Shown one piece after another: positions 49,159 to 62,216 of a stretch of 64,000 nt of DNA. The position numbers and the translations under genes are program-made. Source of the stretch: Gentiana macrophylla (Eukaryota > Streptophyta > Magnoliopsida > Gentianales > Gentianaceae); the NCBI GenBank assembly GCA_026214975.1, contig CM047810.1, positions 34,572,498-34,636,497 of the forward strand, written 5' to 3'. A model generated the notes under the pieces. That model worked only from the letters and a program-made list of their open reading frames with translations. It searched no databases and was not told the DNA's origin. The number at the start of each line of letters is the position of its first letter. Position 1 is the first letter of the stretch.

Positions 49159-50250
49159 ATGGCCACCAGCACACAAACCTCCGCCACCTCCTCTCCTCCT
49201 TCTTCTCCCACCCCATCGTCTCTTCCTACCTTCACTCCTTCCTCTCATCTTCATCTTACCAAACTCTCTCGCAGCAACTATCCCCTTTGGAGGGCTCAAC
49301 TCGTTCCATACTTGCGTGGACAAGGCGTCCTCGGCTACGTTGACGGCACCATCAAACAACCGTCAGCCACCACTGTCATCGACGGCATCACCACCTCGAA
49401 CACTGATTATGAGCATTGGGTCAAGCAGGATGCTCTCATCTTAAGCACCATCACCTCTTCATTGACTGATGACATTCTCCGGCAGGTCTACACGGCAGCT
49501 ACATCCGCCGACATATGGCGGGCCCTGGAAACGAGCTTTGCTTCTCAATCCCGTGCTCAGCTCGTTCATCTTCGTACCAAATTGGCTTCTACCCGGAAAG
49601 TTACAATGACAATTCATGAATATTTTATGACTATCAAAACCATCACTGATGAATTACACATGGCTGGGCATCCGTTAACCGATGACGATATTATTGCATA
49701 CTTGCTTGCTGGCCTTGGACAGGATTATGACCCTCTTGTGGCTGTACTTTCAGCCCGTTCTGACATTACTATTGATGAGGTTTTCTCTCTGTTATTAACC
49801 ACTGAAGCTCGCCTTAATCACCATGCTCAAACACCGCTGCAACCAGCCATACTACCAGCCGCAACTCCAGCCGCACACATGTTACAGTTATCGACCCTCC
49901 CAGGTCCGTGGTCGGAGCAATTCAAATATCAACGACTCTCTTCCGGCCCTCCCAATACTCTCCACCTCCGGTCCTCACCTAATCGAGGCCGGGCGTGGCA
50001 ATCGTGGTCGTGGTCGGGTACTCCACCTTCAACTCCTGGTGCCCAATGTCAACTTTGTGAAAAATTTGGCCACACCGCACATGAATGTTGGTATCGGTTC
50101 GATAATACTTTCACCCCACCTCGTAAACACCCGGAATGCTCAAGCCAACATTGCCACTCACAACTCCTCAACCGATTGGGTGGTGACACTCAGTGCGACT
50201 CATCACATCACCAACAACCTAAGCAATCTCAACCTTTCTCGCCGACTCAC
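49159..50250 (+). pseudogene. Copia gag and protease start
   Basis: The frame opens at 49159 (MATSTQTSATSSPPSSPTPS). It carries the UBN2-type gag: LTKLSRSNYPLWRAQLVPYL, HWVKQDALILSTITSSLTDD, QLVHLRTKLASTRKVTMTIH, YLLAGLGQDYDPLVAVLSAR. The knuckle CQLCEKFGHTAHEC is near 50046-50090. After about 49820 the true frame switches more than once. The protease start reads STDWVVTLSATHHITN, where copia elements have DSGATHH, so the catalytic triplet is disrupted by small indels (about 50175-50190). Confidence 0.8.
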
Positions 50251-50455
50251 TATGATGGCCCCGACAAAATCCATATTGGTGATGGTTCAGTTTGCCGATT
50301 ACTCATTATGGTTCTTCTGCTTTTACATTCACCTTCTCATTCTTTTGTTCTTAAAGATATCCTTGTTGCCCTTCCCTTTATACTAATCTCCTTTCCGTTT
50401 CCCGGTTTGCCAAGCATAACTCGTCTATTTTGAATTTCATCATGACTATTTTGTT

Positions 50456-51151
50456 GTGAAGGACTACTCGGGCCACGCCCACCACAGGGGCTTTTTAAAG
50501 ATGGCCTATATCACTTTTCCACGCCCTTCAACCGCTTTCCGCTCAAGCTCTTGCTTCCCGTCGTCCCTCTCGCCGCTTCAATGGCATCAACGTTTAGGAC
50601 ATTGTTCTTTTCCCGCCCTTCGTCAAGTTTTATGTCAAAATAATGTGGCACTGTTTTACGCCCCTACGCCGCTTTGTGTTGCATGTCAAATGGCCAAGAG
50701 CCACAAACAGCCTTTTACCTATGTCTTCTTTTACATCTTCGCACCCTTTGGATTTGGTTTATTCTCGATGTATGGGGTCCTTGTGCCCAAGACTCTATTT
50801 ATGGTTCAAAATATTATGTTAGTTTTCTTGATGATTATTCAAAATTTTTGTGGCTTTATCCATTGCTTTGAAGTCCGATGTTGAATCTGCTTTTATGCAA
50901 TTTAGCCACTTAGTGGAACGTCAATTCAACACTAAAATCAAATCGGTTCAAACAGACCTCGGGGTGAGTATCGCTGCTTACACACTTTCTTCTCATCCAT
51001 GGTATTGATCATCGCTTGTCGTGTCCTCACACCTCTGAACAAAGTGGTGCCATTGAGCGGCGTCATCGTCACGTTGTCGAGGTTGGTCTTGCTCTCCTAG
51101 CTCAATCTCATCTTCCTCTTCCCTATTGGGAAGATGCCTTCTTAACCGCCA
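50456..51151 (+). pseudogene. Copia integrase, first part
   Basis: The pre-integrase motif PLQWHQRLGHCSFPALRQVL is at 50573-50635. The catalytic core follows in another frame: LDVWGPCAQDSIYGSKYYVS, FLDDYSKFLWLYPL, then KIKSVQTDLG and SHPHTSEQSG-like text broken by frameshifts. The sequence stops in the middle of the core at the CCTAT target of the Athila-like element. Confidence 0.8.
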
Positions 51152-51156
51152 CCTAT

Positions 51157-53437
51157 TGACAGACCTAAACCTAACCTTGGAAACGGCGCCAGAAAACTGA
51201 CGGACATTACCTAGGCTATACAGATCCTAACCGGCAGTGTACCGGGTCAAATTGTAGTGCTAGTCTGGTGAGTCAGGTCGTATTCCTCAGGGAAAACATG
51301 GTAATTCTTTTAAGTGGGGTTAAACACCAAGAAGCTATTATTAACTCGATCTAAGTCGCAGTTTTTACTTTTTCCTGGGTTAGATTATGTTAGTAGTTAG
51401 ATTGTTAGTAAGCAGTAAATAAATATATAAATATAAAAATAGATAATATATATATTTTTTTTTGATCTAGCCAAGAATACTTTCTTCAATCAATATCTTT
51501 TAGTAGAAATAAATGAGATGATCTTCCTTTATTCAAGGTGTAAATTATATATGAATCGGTGTACTCCTAAGCTAGACAACTCCTCCTCACACGAGCGTAT
51601 GAAATTGTCATTTGTCTCATCATTGTCCAAAATCATCCAAAGCAAAGGTCCTCCCCGTTTTGTCATACGAGCAATGTTTCGGATTTTGATTAAACAGATA
51701 AATTGACATAATACGATCTCGAGTACAATTTTAATAAGATTTGTTTTTCTAGGACAAATCTGCCCCCGGGTAGGAAATAGGATTCCGTTGTCACTCGGCC
51801 ATTTTTACCCTCCGGTCTTTCAATTTTCACGTTTCATTAAGCGCAAATAGAAAGAGATTCATCATAATCGATTTTAATCATTATTACCAGAGTCGATCAT
51901 CCATTTTACCAAAAAGATTAACTAATTCAGATTCATATCTTGGCTAGATATATTTTTAGCTTAACATAGTTATAATATACATCATAATATTAGAATAAAT
52001 TACCGATTACAACTGTTGAATCGGGGTCAATTCCGCCAGATCTACAATCTTCGATAATTATTCTACCATTATAACGATACTATAACTACTTTATTTATAT
52101 ATAAAAACAACAAACATAATACTTGATAAAATTACCCGTTTATTGCAGATCTAAGTCGTAATCCTCTGAAAATAGCAACTTCTTCAACACAATTTCTGGA
52201 TAATCCTTTCGAAAGCATTACAACTGCATTTACTTTTTTATTTATAAAAACATATATACATACATAGACATACGTATATACGGGCAGTAAAAAATAAAAT
52301 AAAAAGACAAAAGAGATATAGATCTATATATATATCAGATATATGTATATATGATCTACAACAAAAAATAAAATAAAAAGAACAGAGACGGAGAAAGAAC
52401 AGAGATGGAAGAAAAGGGGAAAGAAAAGGGGCCAATTTTTCATTCACTGAATGTATCCTTATATAGGCAATTGCTCTTGCCGGACCGGTCCTTGAAGGAG
52501 CCGGACCGGTCCGGAAATCATCATTGCTTATGAGGATCTAGATCCTTCGATTGTGTAATTATTTGTAATAAAACTTCTAAAATTCATATCTTGAGTTGTA
52601 GGCCTCCAATAATTATGATTCAAACGTCAAAATTAAGCTCTCGGAAAATTCTTCAACTTTCATGAAGGACTCTTCTCCAGAAAACGCCTTTTTGATAAGC
52701 AAATTCATACTCCGAACGCTTTTGCGGGATTTTACTGAAATTGAATCAATTAGCCACTTGACCACCATTTGAGTTGTAGAAGTCTGATTGACTTGATTCA
52801 AAATCCATTGGAAAGAGTTCTTGAAGATATACAACTTTTATGAAGGAAACTTCTTCAGAAAATGTCGTTTTGATGAGCCATTCGTATGTCGTGTCGTTTT
52901 CGGGATTTCCGCTAATACGAATCGGTTAGTCACTTGACCATAACTTGAGTCCCGAACTCCAAACGACATGATTTCAGCGGCATTGGAAAGCTCGTTGAAT
53001 AATCTACCACTTTCATGAAGAAGTCATCCCCTGAAAATGCCTCTAAGTCGGTCAAATCTCCGTCGAAACAGTTTTTGGTTTTAAGTATGTAAGATAATTT
53101 GATCCATTTGAACTCGTAGTTCTTGTGCATCTTCTTCTAATCTCAAAACACATCTTTTAGACTCAAAACATGTCGTTACGTGGAATCTTGGTCAATATAT
53201 AATCCTGCAATGAACCACCAAAATACCAAACGTAAATCCGACATTTACACTCTCGATTACTAAACCGGTACAAAATCTATAAAAATACAATAAAAACACA
53301 ATATTTTACATAATAACTACTACTTATACATTTGAATAAAACTTAGTAATTTTAACTTGATTTGATATAATAATGCTCAAAATGGTATCGAAATGGGCTA
53401 AATGTCATAAAAGCGATCATAAATTTATCTCTCATCA
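51157..53437 (-). repeat. Left (3') LTR of the Athila-like element
   Basis: 2281 bp, nearly identical to 57789-60063, with scattered indels (for example CTTGGAAACGGCGCC versus CTTGAAACGGGCGCT near its edge). A TATATAAGG box lies on the minus strand near 52460. The palindrome CCGGACCGGTCCGG sits near 52501, with a half copy 20 bp away. Between about 52570 and 53050 three or four diverged units of about 130 bp (CTTTCATGAAG..., ...CATTGGAAAG) repeat. Confidence 0.88.
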
Positions 53438-54062
53438 CAACCCCTACTTAGCTTTTGGTCGTCCTCGATCAAAACAAGCGATAAAACAAAATGAATAAGA
53501 GATAAATTCATGAAGATAGAAGATATAAGAGACAACCAGATGTTGCAACCGTATAGAATTACAACCAGGCGTTAACCTCAATATAAATGTATAACAGAGT
53601 GTGTGTGTGACAAGCCTTTTCAATTTCCACTATCCTCTCTTGAATAATTCAAGCAAACGCACAAATATCCATTCAGACAGCCCTAATGACTTTCCTAGGT
53701 ATAGTAGTAACAGTTCCTCACAAAGTTCTCCCGTGTACTTATTAGGATAATCCCTAAAGCATATCATTCAGTTTATACTGGGGATAGTCAGAAGATAACT
53801 AAGTTTTCAACCACGCTTAAATTTTTATTTTTATTTTTATTTATTTTTTTATTTTTATTTTTTTATGAACTTAATTTCACATGTGTAGCATATGCCTTCA
53901 CTCCCAAAGAATAGGACGTTTAAATGATAATACCCTAGCCGGACTTATCATCAGAGCGATCGGGAGCTTTTAAACCTCATAGTGATATAGACGTTTAGTG
54001 ATAACGCCCTCTCCGCACTCAAATCATTGGTAGCTACAACCGACATATAAATAGTTCATCTT

Positions 54063-54093
<31 letters not shown>

Positions 54094-55499
54094 CATAAAC
54101 TTAACTTATATCCTTTCTATCACATTCAAACCTTCGATATTCACAAGACACGCTCAAAAGTTAGGTACTAAGTTACTGCTATTATAGGATAAACCACTAG
54201 AATACTGAATGGATACAGTTTAAAATTTTTCGTTTCAATTTCAAAGGCTTTACGTGAAGGAATTCATGTTACACAAATATATTTGGAATTACAATGCACT
54301 TACGGTTCACATTGGTTATACACATCCAAATTGATCATTATATCTTCAAATCCATGAAATATATACCTTATACAGTTTATTTTAATCAACTAAATAATGC
54401 TCGAAAAAAATAAAAAACTAAGTGTTTTTCTGATACAAAATAAGCATTAATACCATTGCTAGACCCACAACGACTCTACCCCCTACTAACGAACTTACAT
54501 TGTCCTCAATGTAAAGTGAGTGTAAATAAGTTGTTGGGAAAGCAATGGTGCACTAAAACAAGTCAAAACAAATACTGTGATGATATTAAAGGGTGGGTGG
54601 GTGGGTCAAAGTTATGACCTCCACAATTCCATAGTATTTGAACTAATACATGTCACACATTATTTTTGAAATTTAAAACAGACTAGATCATGATATGAAA
54701 TATGTGACAAAGTATTAACTCTGAGTCTTTTATACCCAGATCCTCAAGGGTTATTTCAAATTGTTCTAACAATCTAAGTCCAAGAAATGACGCATTTGAA
54801 TTTTTCTCTTTTTTCCATCAGGATTTTCGGATAACCACCTAATCATTCCCGTTATAATGACATTCAAACATTCATCCTGAGACTTGGTGAAACAAAATGA
54901 AAATCAATCCGAAGTATTAGCAAAGTATCATCCAAAGTATGAGTAATTATTATATTTAATATTTTTACGGGCTGCCTCCCGGTAGCGCTTTTAGGTTAAC
55001 GTCGTTTGCTCGACCAAAATGATAATGATTAACTAATATAATATACTAAACAAAACGGGATACTTCTAACAATTACTCACAAAAGCACGTAACAATTAAG
55101 CACATAATCCACTAAAAATAAATGCTTAAGGAGTAAAAAGGAAGGATAGTACCCGTCATTGACTACATTTATAGTCTATAGCCGACTTTACCGTTCTTCG
55201 CTTTTAAGGCACTCGGTGGTGGGTCATCCTCACGTCATCGCATCCGTCTTTTTTATCAATACTGCTTTCCAACATATGTTAGACTTAATGCCGTCGAATC
55301 CAACGGTTCTTGACCTTTTCCTTTGATTTTCGAGCTTTGAGTTTACGAGCTTTCACATTATTACTGAGTCATCTTCTTGATTACTGCGTGTTAGTACGAT
55401 CCACCACAAGAGAACACAAAGTGTCTACACAAGAACTAGATTCTAGTGTAATGTATGGATATTTCAATGAATTGTAAATGTTGAAGATAACGCGCTCAT
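53438..55499. other. Non-coding internal region of the Athila-like element
   Basis: About 2 kb with no long frame in either direction. It contains a TTTTTA-type array (53826-53868) and a T run of about 27 (54069-54095). In a full element this would be protease-pol and the env-like region, so it is replaced or deleted here. Confidence 0.65.
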
Positions 55500-57580
55500 C
55501 ATTCACTCCCAAACTAAGCTCTCCTTACAAACATCGATGAAAGGGGTATTAATAGTTAAGTGCCGAAAAGTGTCAAGAAAATATGCATACTTATTATCCA
55601 ACTTCATCTTTTTCATTTCATTTCTCGGGAATGGGGAGTAATTCAAGATCGGTAGGGTTAGAATGAATACCTCCCTTACCCTTGTCGTTAGATGAAGATG
55701 GTAAAGCTTCCTTGAATGATTGTGCCTTTTGAAGACATAGTGTGTCATCATTCAAGACCTTTTCTTCAAAATATGCAAGTGGATGTGGTGATGCCTTCCG
55801 AGGTTGAACCGATGTGAATTTAGGTTGAGCCGGATAAGGTTCGGTTTGAAATGGCCCTTTAGATTCCATATTCTTCTTATATTTACCATCTAAATCATCA
55901 TCTACTTCATTATTCCCGAATTTTTCTAATCCATTACTTCCACAGATCCTTCCACTTCGTAATAATAAAGATTTACCCCACTCAGATTTCTTTCGATATT
56001 ACTTGGCAATCCTTCCGAGGGTTTCTTGCTTTTACGTTCTACTTCTCTACTCAAGTGATATTCCGTTTCCTCAATGAAGCTTCTATAATTCTTATTCTCA
56101 GTATCATGTCCACTCATAGATGTTTTCAACGTACTCATATCCTTAGTGACTGTACCTATAGAAGTTATCATAATTTCCATATTTTGAGCTTGAGTAGATA
56201 TCATACCTATCGGATTTTCCATTAATTTCTCCCATTTATCAACTCCTTCAGGTTGAGTTGAACTCTGAGTTACTGGTATGCTTTGAGTGGTATGTTGTGG
56301 ATATGGTTTAGGTAATGATTGTAGATTTTGATTTGTGGTATCTCCTTGATAAACTTGATATGGATTCTTATATTGGATTGGATACAGCGGTTGTCCTGGC
56401 TTACTAGGGGTTTCAGACCAACGAAAAGTAGGGTGATCTCTTCTAAAAGCATTAAACGAGTTTGAATACGCGTCGTTCAAATTCCTATGCTGTTTTAAAA
56501 AACTCACCTTTTCCCTTGAATAGCCTTCTGGTTCTTCCATCCCTAATGACACATTATCATGATTTGAGTAGTCATTCGGTATGATATTTTCTGAGTTTAT
56601 AGTTTTACTGGCTAATAAGCCGTCAAATTTCCTACTCAAATTCTCCAAGTGTGCTAGAACTTCCATATTCGGTGTACATTCTCCTGCAAAAGCTACTTTT
56701 CTTGTGCTAGAACCGGTTTCCCACATTCTGTTATTTTTGGAAATCTTTTCTATAGCATCGTAAACTATCTGAGCTTCACTCATCATTAACGAACCACCAC
56801 ATGCGTGATCTACATCTGCACGTGAGTCTTTCCTTAATTTACGACAGAAAAGTTGGATTTGCATCTCTAAGGAATAACCATGATCGGGACAAGCTCGTAA
56901 CAATTTTTTAAACCTTTCCCAAGAATTCTCAAACATTTCTTCAGATCATTGTCTAAAGTTGACAATTTCGACTATTAATTCCAATTTTCTACCAGGAGTA
57001 AAATATTGCTTTAAGAACTCGGTTTGAATATCCTCCCAACTAGTCAGTGAATGATGTGGAAGTGACAGAAACCAATCTCGTGCTCTTCCTTTTAAAGAAA
57101 AAGGAAACAAAGACATCCTCGTTAATTCCCGATGAGCACCATGACTTTTGGTCAGATTACACAATTCTTCGAAAAGATAGAGGTGATGATGTGGATCCTC
57201 ATCATCCTCTCCTAGAAATTGGGCTCTTGTGTCAATTAAACCAAAAAGATGAGATTTTATTTCGAAATTATTTGCTCCTTTATTGGGTAAACAAATTGGA
57301 TTATTAATCTGGTACCTTCTACGGTCCGATCACAAATAAGTCTCGGGTTTGGTGGGTGATTATGCTTATTCCGATTCGATTATTTCTATTCCTTGGGCAT
57401 GATCAAGCCCTTGTTCCGGTGTTCCATTATCGATTTCATCATTCTCGTATTTCGATTTGAAGATGATACTTGGTCGATTTTTCACGATCGATATGACCGC
57501 GCTTACACTCTACTCTTAATCGCCTTCGTGTTTAAATCAGGTTTATAAGGATTGAGTGGGGCCTTACCACTTCTGGTCAT
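55500..57580 (-). pseudogene. Athila-like gag
   Basis: The start reads MTRSGKAPLNPYKPDLNTKA at 57580, followed by a stop. The capsid domain begins near 57160: LTRMSLFPFSLKGRARDWFL, SLTSWEDIQTEFLKQYFTPG. After a stop near 56945 comes FENSWERFKKLLRACPDHGY, typical of Athila/Tat gag. A 336-codon open frame (56936-55926) continues through a Gln/Asn/Ser-rich region with no zinc knuckle. Further short frames run to 55503. No protease motif is seen after it. Confidence 0.78.
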
Positions 57581-57788
57581 CAATTAACAAAAATAGAAAA
57601 TGCTCGAATTTTATAGAAGAATAAAATTGGTAACTAAAAGAATGTAGATACCAACGGAAAAATAAAAAAGAAATGTGATAAGAAGAGTGTTGACTTATCC
57701 TCGAGAATTTTGAGCTAATACAAGTAGTAACGCCTAGACACAAAGAAAGAAATTAGCGACGTTTTCCCCGGCAACGGCGCCAAAAAGC

Positions 57789-60063
57789 TGACAGACCTAA
57801 ACCTAACCTTGAAACGGGCGCTTTAAAATCGACGGACATTACCTAGGCTATACAGATCCTAACCGGCAGTGTACCGGGTCAAATTGTAGTGCTAGTCTGG
57901 TGAGTCAGGTCGTATTCCTCAGGGAAAACATGGTAATTCTTTTAAGTGGGGTTAAACACCAAGAAGCTATTATTAACTCGATCTAAGTCGCAGTTTTTAC
58001 TTTTTCCTGGGTTAGATTATGTTAGTAGTTAGATTGTTAGTAAGCAGTAAATAAATATATAAATATAAAAATAGATAATATATATATTTTTTTGATCTAG
58101 CCAAGAATACTTTACTGAATCAATATCTTTTAGTAGAAATAAATGAGACAGATCTTCCTTTATTCAAGGTGTAAATTATATATGAATCGGTGTACTCCTA
58201 AGCTAGACAACTCCTCCTCACACGAGCGTATGAAATTGTCATTTGTCTCATCATTGTCCAAAATCATCCAAAGCAAAGGTCCTCCCCGTTTTGTCATACG
58301 AGCAATGTTTCGGATTTTGATTAAATGTATAAATTGACATAATACGATCTCGAGTACAATTTTAATAAGATTTGTTTTTCTAGGACAAATCGCGCCTCGA
58401 GTAGGAAATAGGATTCCGTTGTCACTCGGCCATTTTTACCCTCCGGTCTTTCAATTTTCACGTTTCATTAAGCGCAAATAGAAAGAGATTCATCATAATC
58501 GATTTTAATCATTATTACCAGAGTCGATCATCCATTTTACCAAAAAGATTAACTAATTCAGATTCATATCTTGGCTAGATATATTTTTAGCTTAACATAG
58601 TTATAATATACATCATAATATTAGAATAAATTACCGATTACAATCATTGAATCGGGTCAATTCCGCCAGATCTACAATCTTCGATAATTATTCTACCATT
58701 ATAACGATACTATAACTACTTTATTTATATATAAAAACAACAAACATAATACTTGATAAAATTACCCGTTTATTGCAGATCTAAGTCGTATCCTCTGAAA
58801 ATAGCAACTTCTTCAACACAATTTCTCGGATAATCCTTTCGAGCATTACAACGGTACTACTTTTATTTATAAAAACATATATACATACATAGACATATGT
58901 ATATACGGGCCCCGAAAATAAAATAAAAAGACAAAAGAGATATAGATCTATATATATATCAGATATATGTATATATGATCTACAACAAAAAATAAAATAA
59001 AAAGAACAGAGACGGAGAAAGAACAGAGATGGAAGAAAAGGGGAAAGAAAAGGGGCCAATTTTTCATTCACTGAATGTATCCTTATATAGGCAATTGCTC
59101 TTGCCGGACCGGTCCTTGAAGGAGCCGGACCGGTCCGAAATCATCATTCTTGCTTATGAGGATCTAGATCCTTCGATTGTGTAATTATTTGTAATAAAAC
59201 TTCTAAAATTCATATCTTGAGTTGTAGGCCTCCAATAATTATGATTCAAACGTCAAAATTAAGCTCTCGGAAAATTCTTCAACTTTCATGAAGGACTCTT
59301 CTCCAGAAAACGCCTTTTTGATAAGCAAATTCATACTCCGAACGTTTTGCGGGATTTTTACGAAATTGAATCAATTAGCCACTTGACCACCATTTGAGTT
59401 GTAGAAGTCTGATTGACTTGATTCAAAATCCATTGGAAAGAGTTCTTGAAGATATACAACTTTTATGAAGGAAACTTCTTCAGAAAATGTCGTTTTGATG
59501 AGCCATTCGTATGTCGTGTCGTTTTCGGGATTTCCGCTAATACGAATCGGTTAGTCACTTGACCATAACTTGAGTTCCCGAACTCCAAATGACATGATTT
59601 CAGCGGCATTGGAAAGCTCGTTGAATAATCTACCACTTTCATGAAGAAGTCATCCCCTGAAAATGCCTCTAAGCTGGGTCAAATCTCCGTCGAAACAGGT
59701 TTTGGTTTTAAGTATGTAAGATAATTTGATCCATTTGAACTCGTAAGCTTGTGGCATCTTCTTCTAATCTCAAAACACATCTTTTAGACTCAAAACATGT
59801 CGTTACGTGGAATCTTGGTCAATATATAATCCTGCAATGAACCACCAAAATACCAAACGTAAATCCGACATTTACACTCGATTACTAAACCGTACAAAAT
59901 CTATAAAAATACAATAAAAACACAATATTTTACATAATAACTACTACTTATACATTTGAATAAAAATTAGTAATTTTAACTTGATTTGATATAATAATGC
60001 TCAAAATGGTATCAGAAATGGGGCGAAATGTTATAAAAACGATCATAAATTTATCTCTCATCA
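57789..60063 (-). repeat. Right (5') LTR of the Athila-like element
   Basis: 2275 bp copy of the left LTR with the same TATA box (about 59082-59090, minus strand). The GGACCGGTCC palindrome pair is at about 59105-59136. Confidence 0.88.
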
Positions 60064-61258
60064 CCTATCTCATTAATCGTTTACCCACCAAGGTCCTCAA
60101 CAACAAATCTCCTTATGAAATGGTTCATCACCGTCCACCTGACTATTCGTTTCTTCGTGTCTTTGGCTGCGCATGTTGGCCCCACCTCCGTCCTTACAAT
60201 TCCCATAAGACAGATTTCCGCTCCAAAACTTGCATCTTTCTTGGATACAGTCCCAATCATCATGGCTACAAATGTCTTGACCTTAGTACGGGCCGCATCT
60301 ATCTCTCCCGCCACGTGGTCTTTGATGAGTCCTCATTTCCGTATGTTCAACCTGCCCCTAATCTTCCTTACGACCCGGACTCTATCCTTCTCCCCACGCA
60401 CGCCACCGTCACCTCCATTCCCACCTTGGCTCCTCCACCTTCCTTACCCTCCTCCTCTCCATCTCCATCTCCATCACCATCTCCCTCCCCACCTTCGTCA
60501 TCCACGCCGCCGTCAATTTCCCCATCTCCTCAGTCCTCGGCTCCTCCACCTTCTCCCCCTCCACCGCCCCATCAGATGGTCACTCGCTCCAAAACCAACA
60601 CTTTAAAACCAAAACAGCTTCCCCCGGACTTCATTCGACATCCTCCTCCCAAAGCCTTCACCACGTCCCTCGATCCTGTTGAACCTACATATGTCACTGA
60701 AGCCCTTAAACTCCGTGAATGGAGGGATGCTATGAGAGATGAATTTAATGCTTTGGTTCATAATGATACTTGGGATCTCGTCCCTTATTCCCCGACTCAG
60801 AATGTCCTTGGAAATAAATGGGTCTTCCGTATCAAACGTCATGCCGATGATCACATTGAGCGCTATAAAGCGCGTCTGGTCGCTAAAGGTTTTCATCAGG
60901 AAGCTGGGGTTGATTTTTCAGACACCTTTAGTCCGGTCGTCAAACCCGTCACAATACGTCTTTTACTGTCTCTTGCTATCTCACATAATTGGTGTATTCG
61001 ACAGGTGGATATTCAAAACGCATTCTTACATGGTTTTCTCTCTGAAGAGGTTTTTATGCGTCAGCCGCAGGGGTTCCAACATCCCGATTTCCCCAACCAT
61101 GTTTGCAAACTAAAGCGCAGTCTATATGGCCTTCGACAGGCTCCTCGTGCTTGGTTCTCTCGTTTCACTGACGTCCTCCGTACTTTTGGCTTCCGCTCGT
61201 CTAAGGCGGATACATCCTTATATATTTTGACCAATGCTCTCATACTGCTTTTGTTTTG
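60064..61258 (+). pseudogene. Copia integrase end and reverse transcriptase
   Basis: Integrase resumes with TYLINRLPTKVLNNKSPYEM, FGCACWPHLRPYNSHKTDFR and CIFLGYSPNHHGYKCLDL. A Pro/Ser-rich linker follows (about 60400-60580), then RT: WRDAMRDEFNALVHNDTWDL, NVLGNKWVFRIKRHAD, KARLVAKGFHQEAGVDFSDT, RQVDIQNAFLHGFLSEEVFM, CKLKRSLYGLRQAPRAWFSR. A long frame (420 codons, starting in the upstream LTR) covers it. A frameshift precedes the catalytic site. Confidence 0.85.
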
Positions 61259-62212
61259 ATTTATGTTGATTATGTGCTTATTACGTAGCTCCCACGATCT
61301 TGTGCGATCTACTATCACCAACCTCTCTTCTCATTTTCCGGTCAAAGATCTTGGCTCTCTCCTACTTTCTTGGCATCGAGGCACTTCACACTTCGATGGC
61401 TTGCTTCTTACTCAACGCAAATATATTTATTCTCTTCTTCGAATGTAATGGGTATGGAAAATTGCAAACCCTGTGTTACTCCTATGGCCTCTAATCTCCG
61501 TCTTAGCCGCAATGATGGTGCTCCTTTTGCCGATGTCTCTCTCTATCGCAGCCTCGTGGGTGGTCTTCAGTATCTCTCCTTCACTCGTCCCGATATTGCG
61601 TTCGCGGTCCACAAAGTTAGCAAATTCATGCATGCTCCCCGCGACACTCATTGGGGTGCGGTCAAACGTATCTTGCGCTACTTAAAACACACTATTTTTG
61701 ATGGATTACTCTTCCGGCCTTCTTCTTCTCCTCAACTTCAGGCCTTCACTGATGCTGATTGGGCCTCTGATCCTGATGATCGTCGTTCTATTGGTGCCTA
61801 CTGTATTTATTTCGGTTCCAATCTTGTTAGTCGGGCGCCAAACAACAACAAACCGTGGCTAAGAGCGATCGAGGTGAATACAAAGCTCTCTCTCATGCCG
61901 CCTCTGAACTACAATGGATTATTTCCTTGCTTCGTGAAATGGGCGTCTCTCTCCCTCAACCTCCCACCCTCTGGTGTGACAACATTGGTGCCACTTACCT
62001 CACTGCAAATCCGGTGTTTCACGCCCGCACCAAACATATTGAGATTGACTTTCATCATGTTCGTGAATTAGTCGCTAATAAAACTCTTCGGGTTTCCTTC
62101 ATCTCTTCCAAGGATCAGCTCGCCGACATTCTCACCAAGCCTCTCGGTCATGCTCGCTTTCAAGACTTGAAGACCAATCTCCATGTCCATTCCATTCCCA
62201 TGGGATTGCGGG
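61259..62212 (+). pseudogene. Copia RT active site and RNase H, with changes
   Basis: Just after the frameshift the catalytic motif reads YVDY (61262-61273) instead of YVDD. Downstream come YRSLVGGLQYLSFTRPDIAF, FTDADWASDPDDRRSIGAYC and, after another frameshift near 61845, GEYKALSHAASELQWIISLL, LWCDNIGATYLTANPVFHAR, KHIEIDFHHVRE and DQLADILTKPL. RNase H acidic residues are present but divided between frames. It ends at the polypurine tract. Confidence 0.85.
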
Positions 62213-62216
62213 GGCG

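Larger units (their letters stand above)
51157..60063 (-). mobile_element. Athila-like Ty3 element with gag only (non-autonomous), nested in copia
   Basis: The element has 2.3-kb LTRs at 51157-53437 and 57789-60063, starting TG and ending CA. Target duplication CCTAT is at 51152-51156 and 60064-60068. Transcription is on the minus strand. The primer-binding site TTTTTGGCGCCGTTGCCGGG follows the right LTR (57788 downward) and the purine tract AGCTAAGTAGGGGTTG precedes the left LTR. The 4.35-kb internal region encodes a degenerate gag (57580-55500). The remaining 2 kb (53438-55500) has no protease, RT or integrase. It would need proteins in trans. Confidence 0.9.

Noticed and set aside
60115..60606. 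163-codon His/Pro/Leu-rich frame
   Set aside because: It is an alternate frame of the copia integrase end and its Pro/Ser-rich linker.
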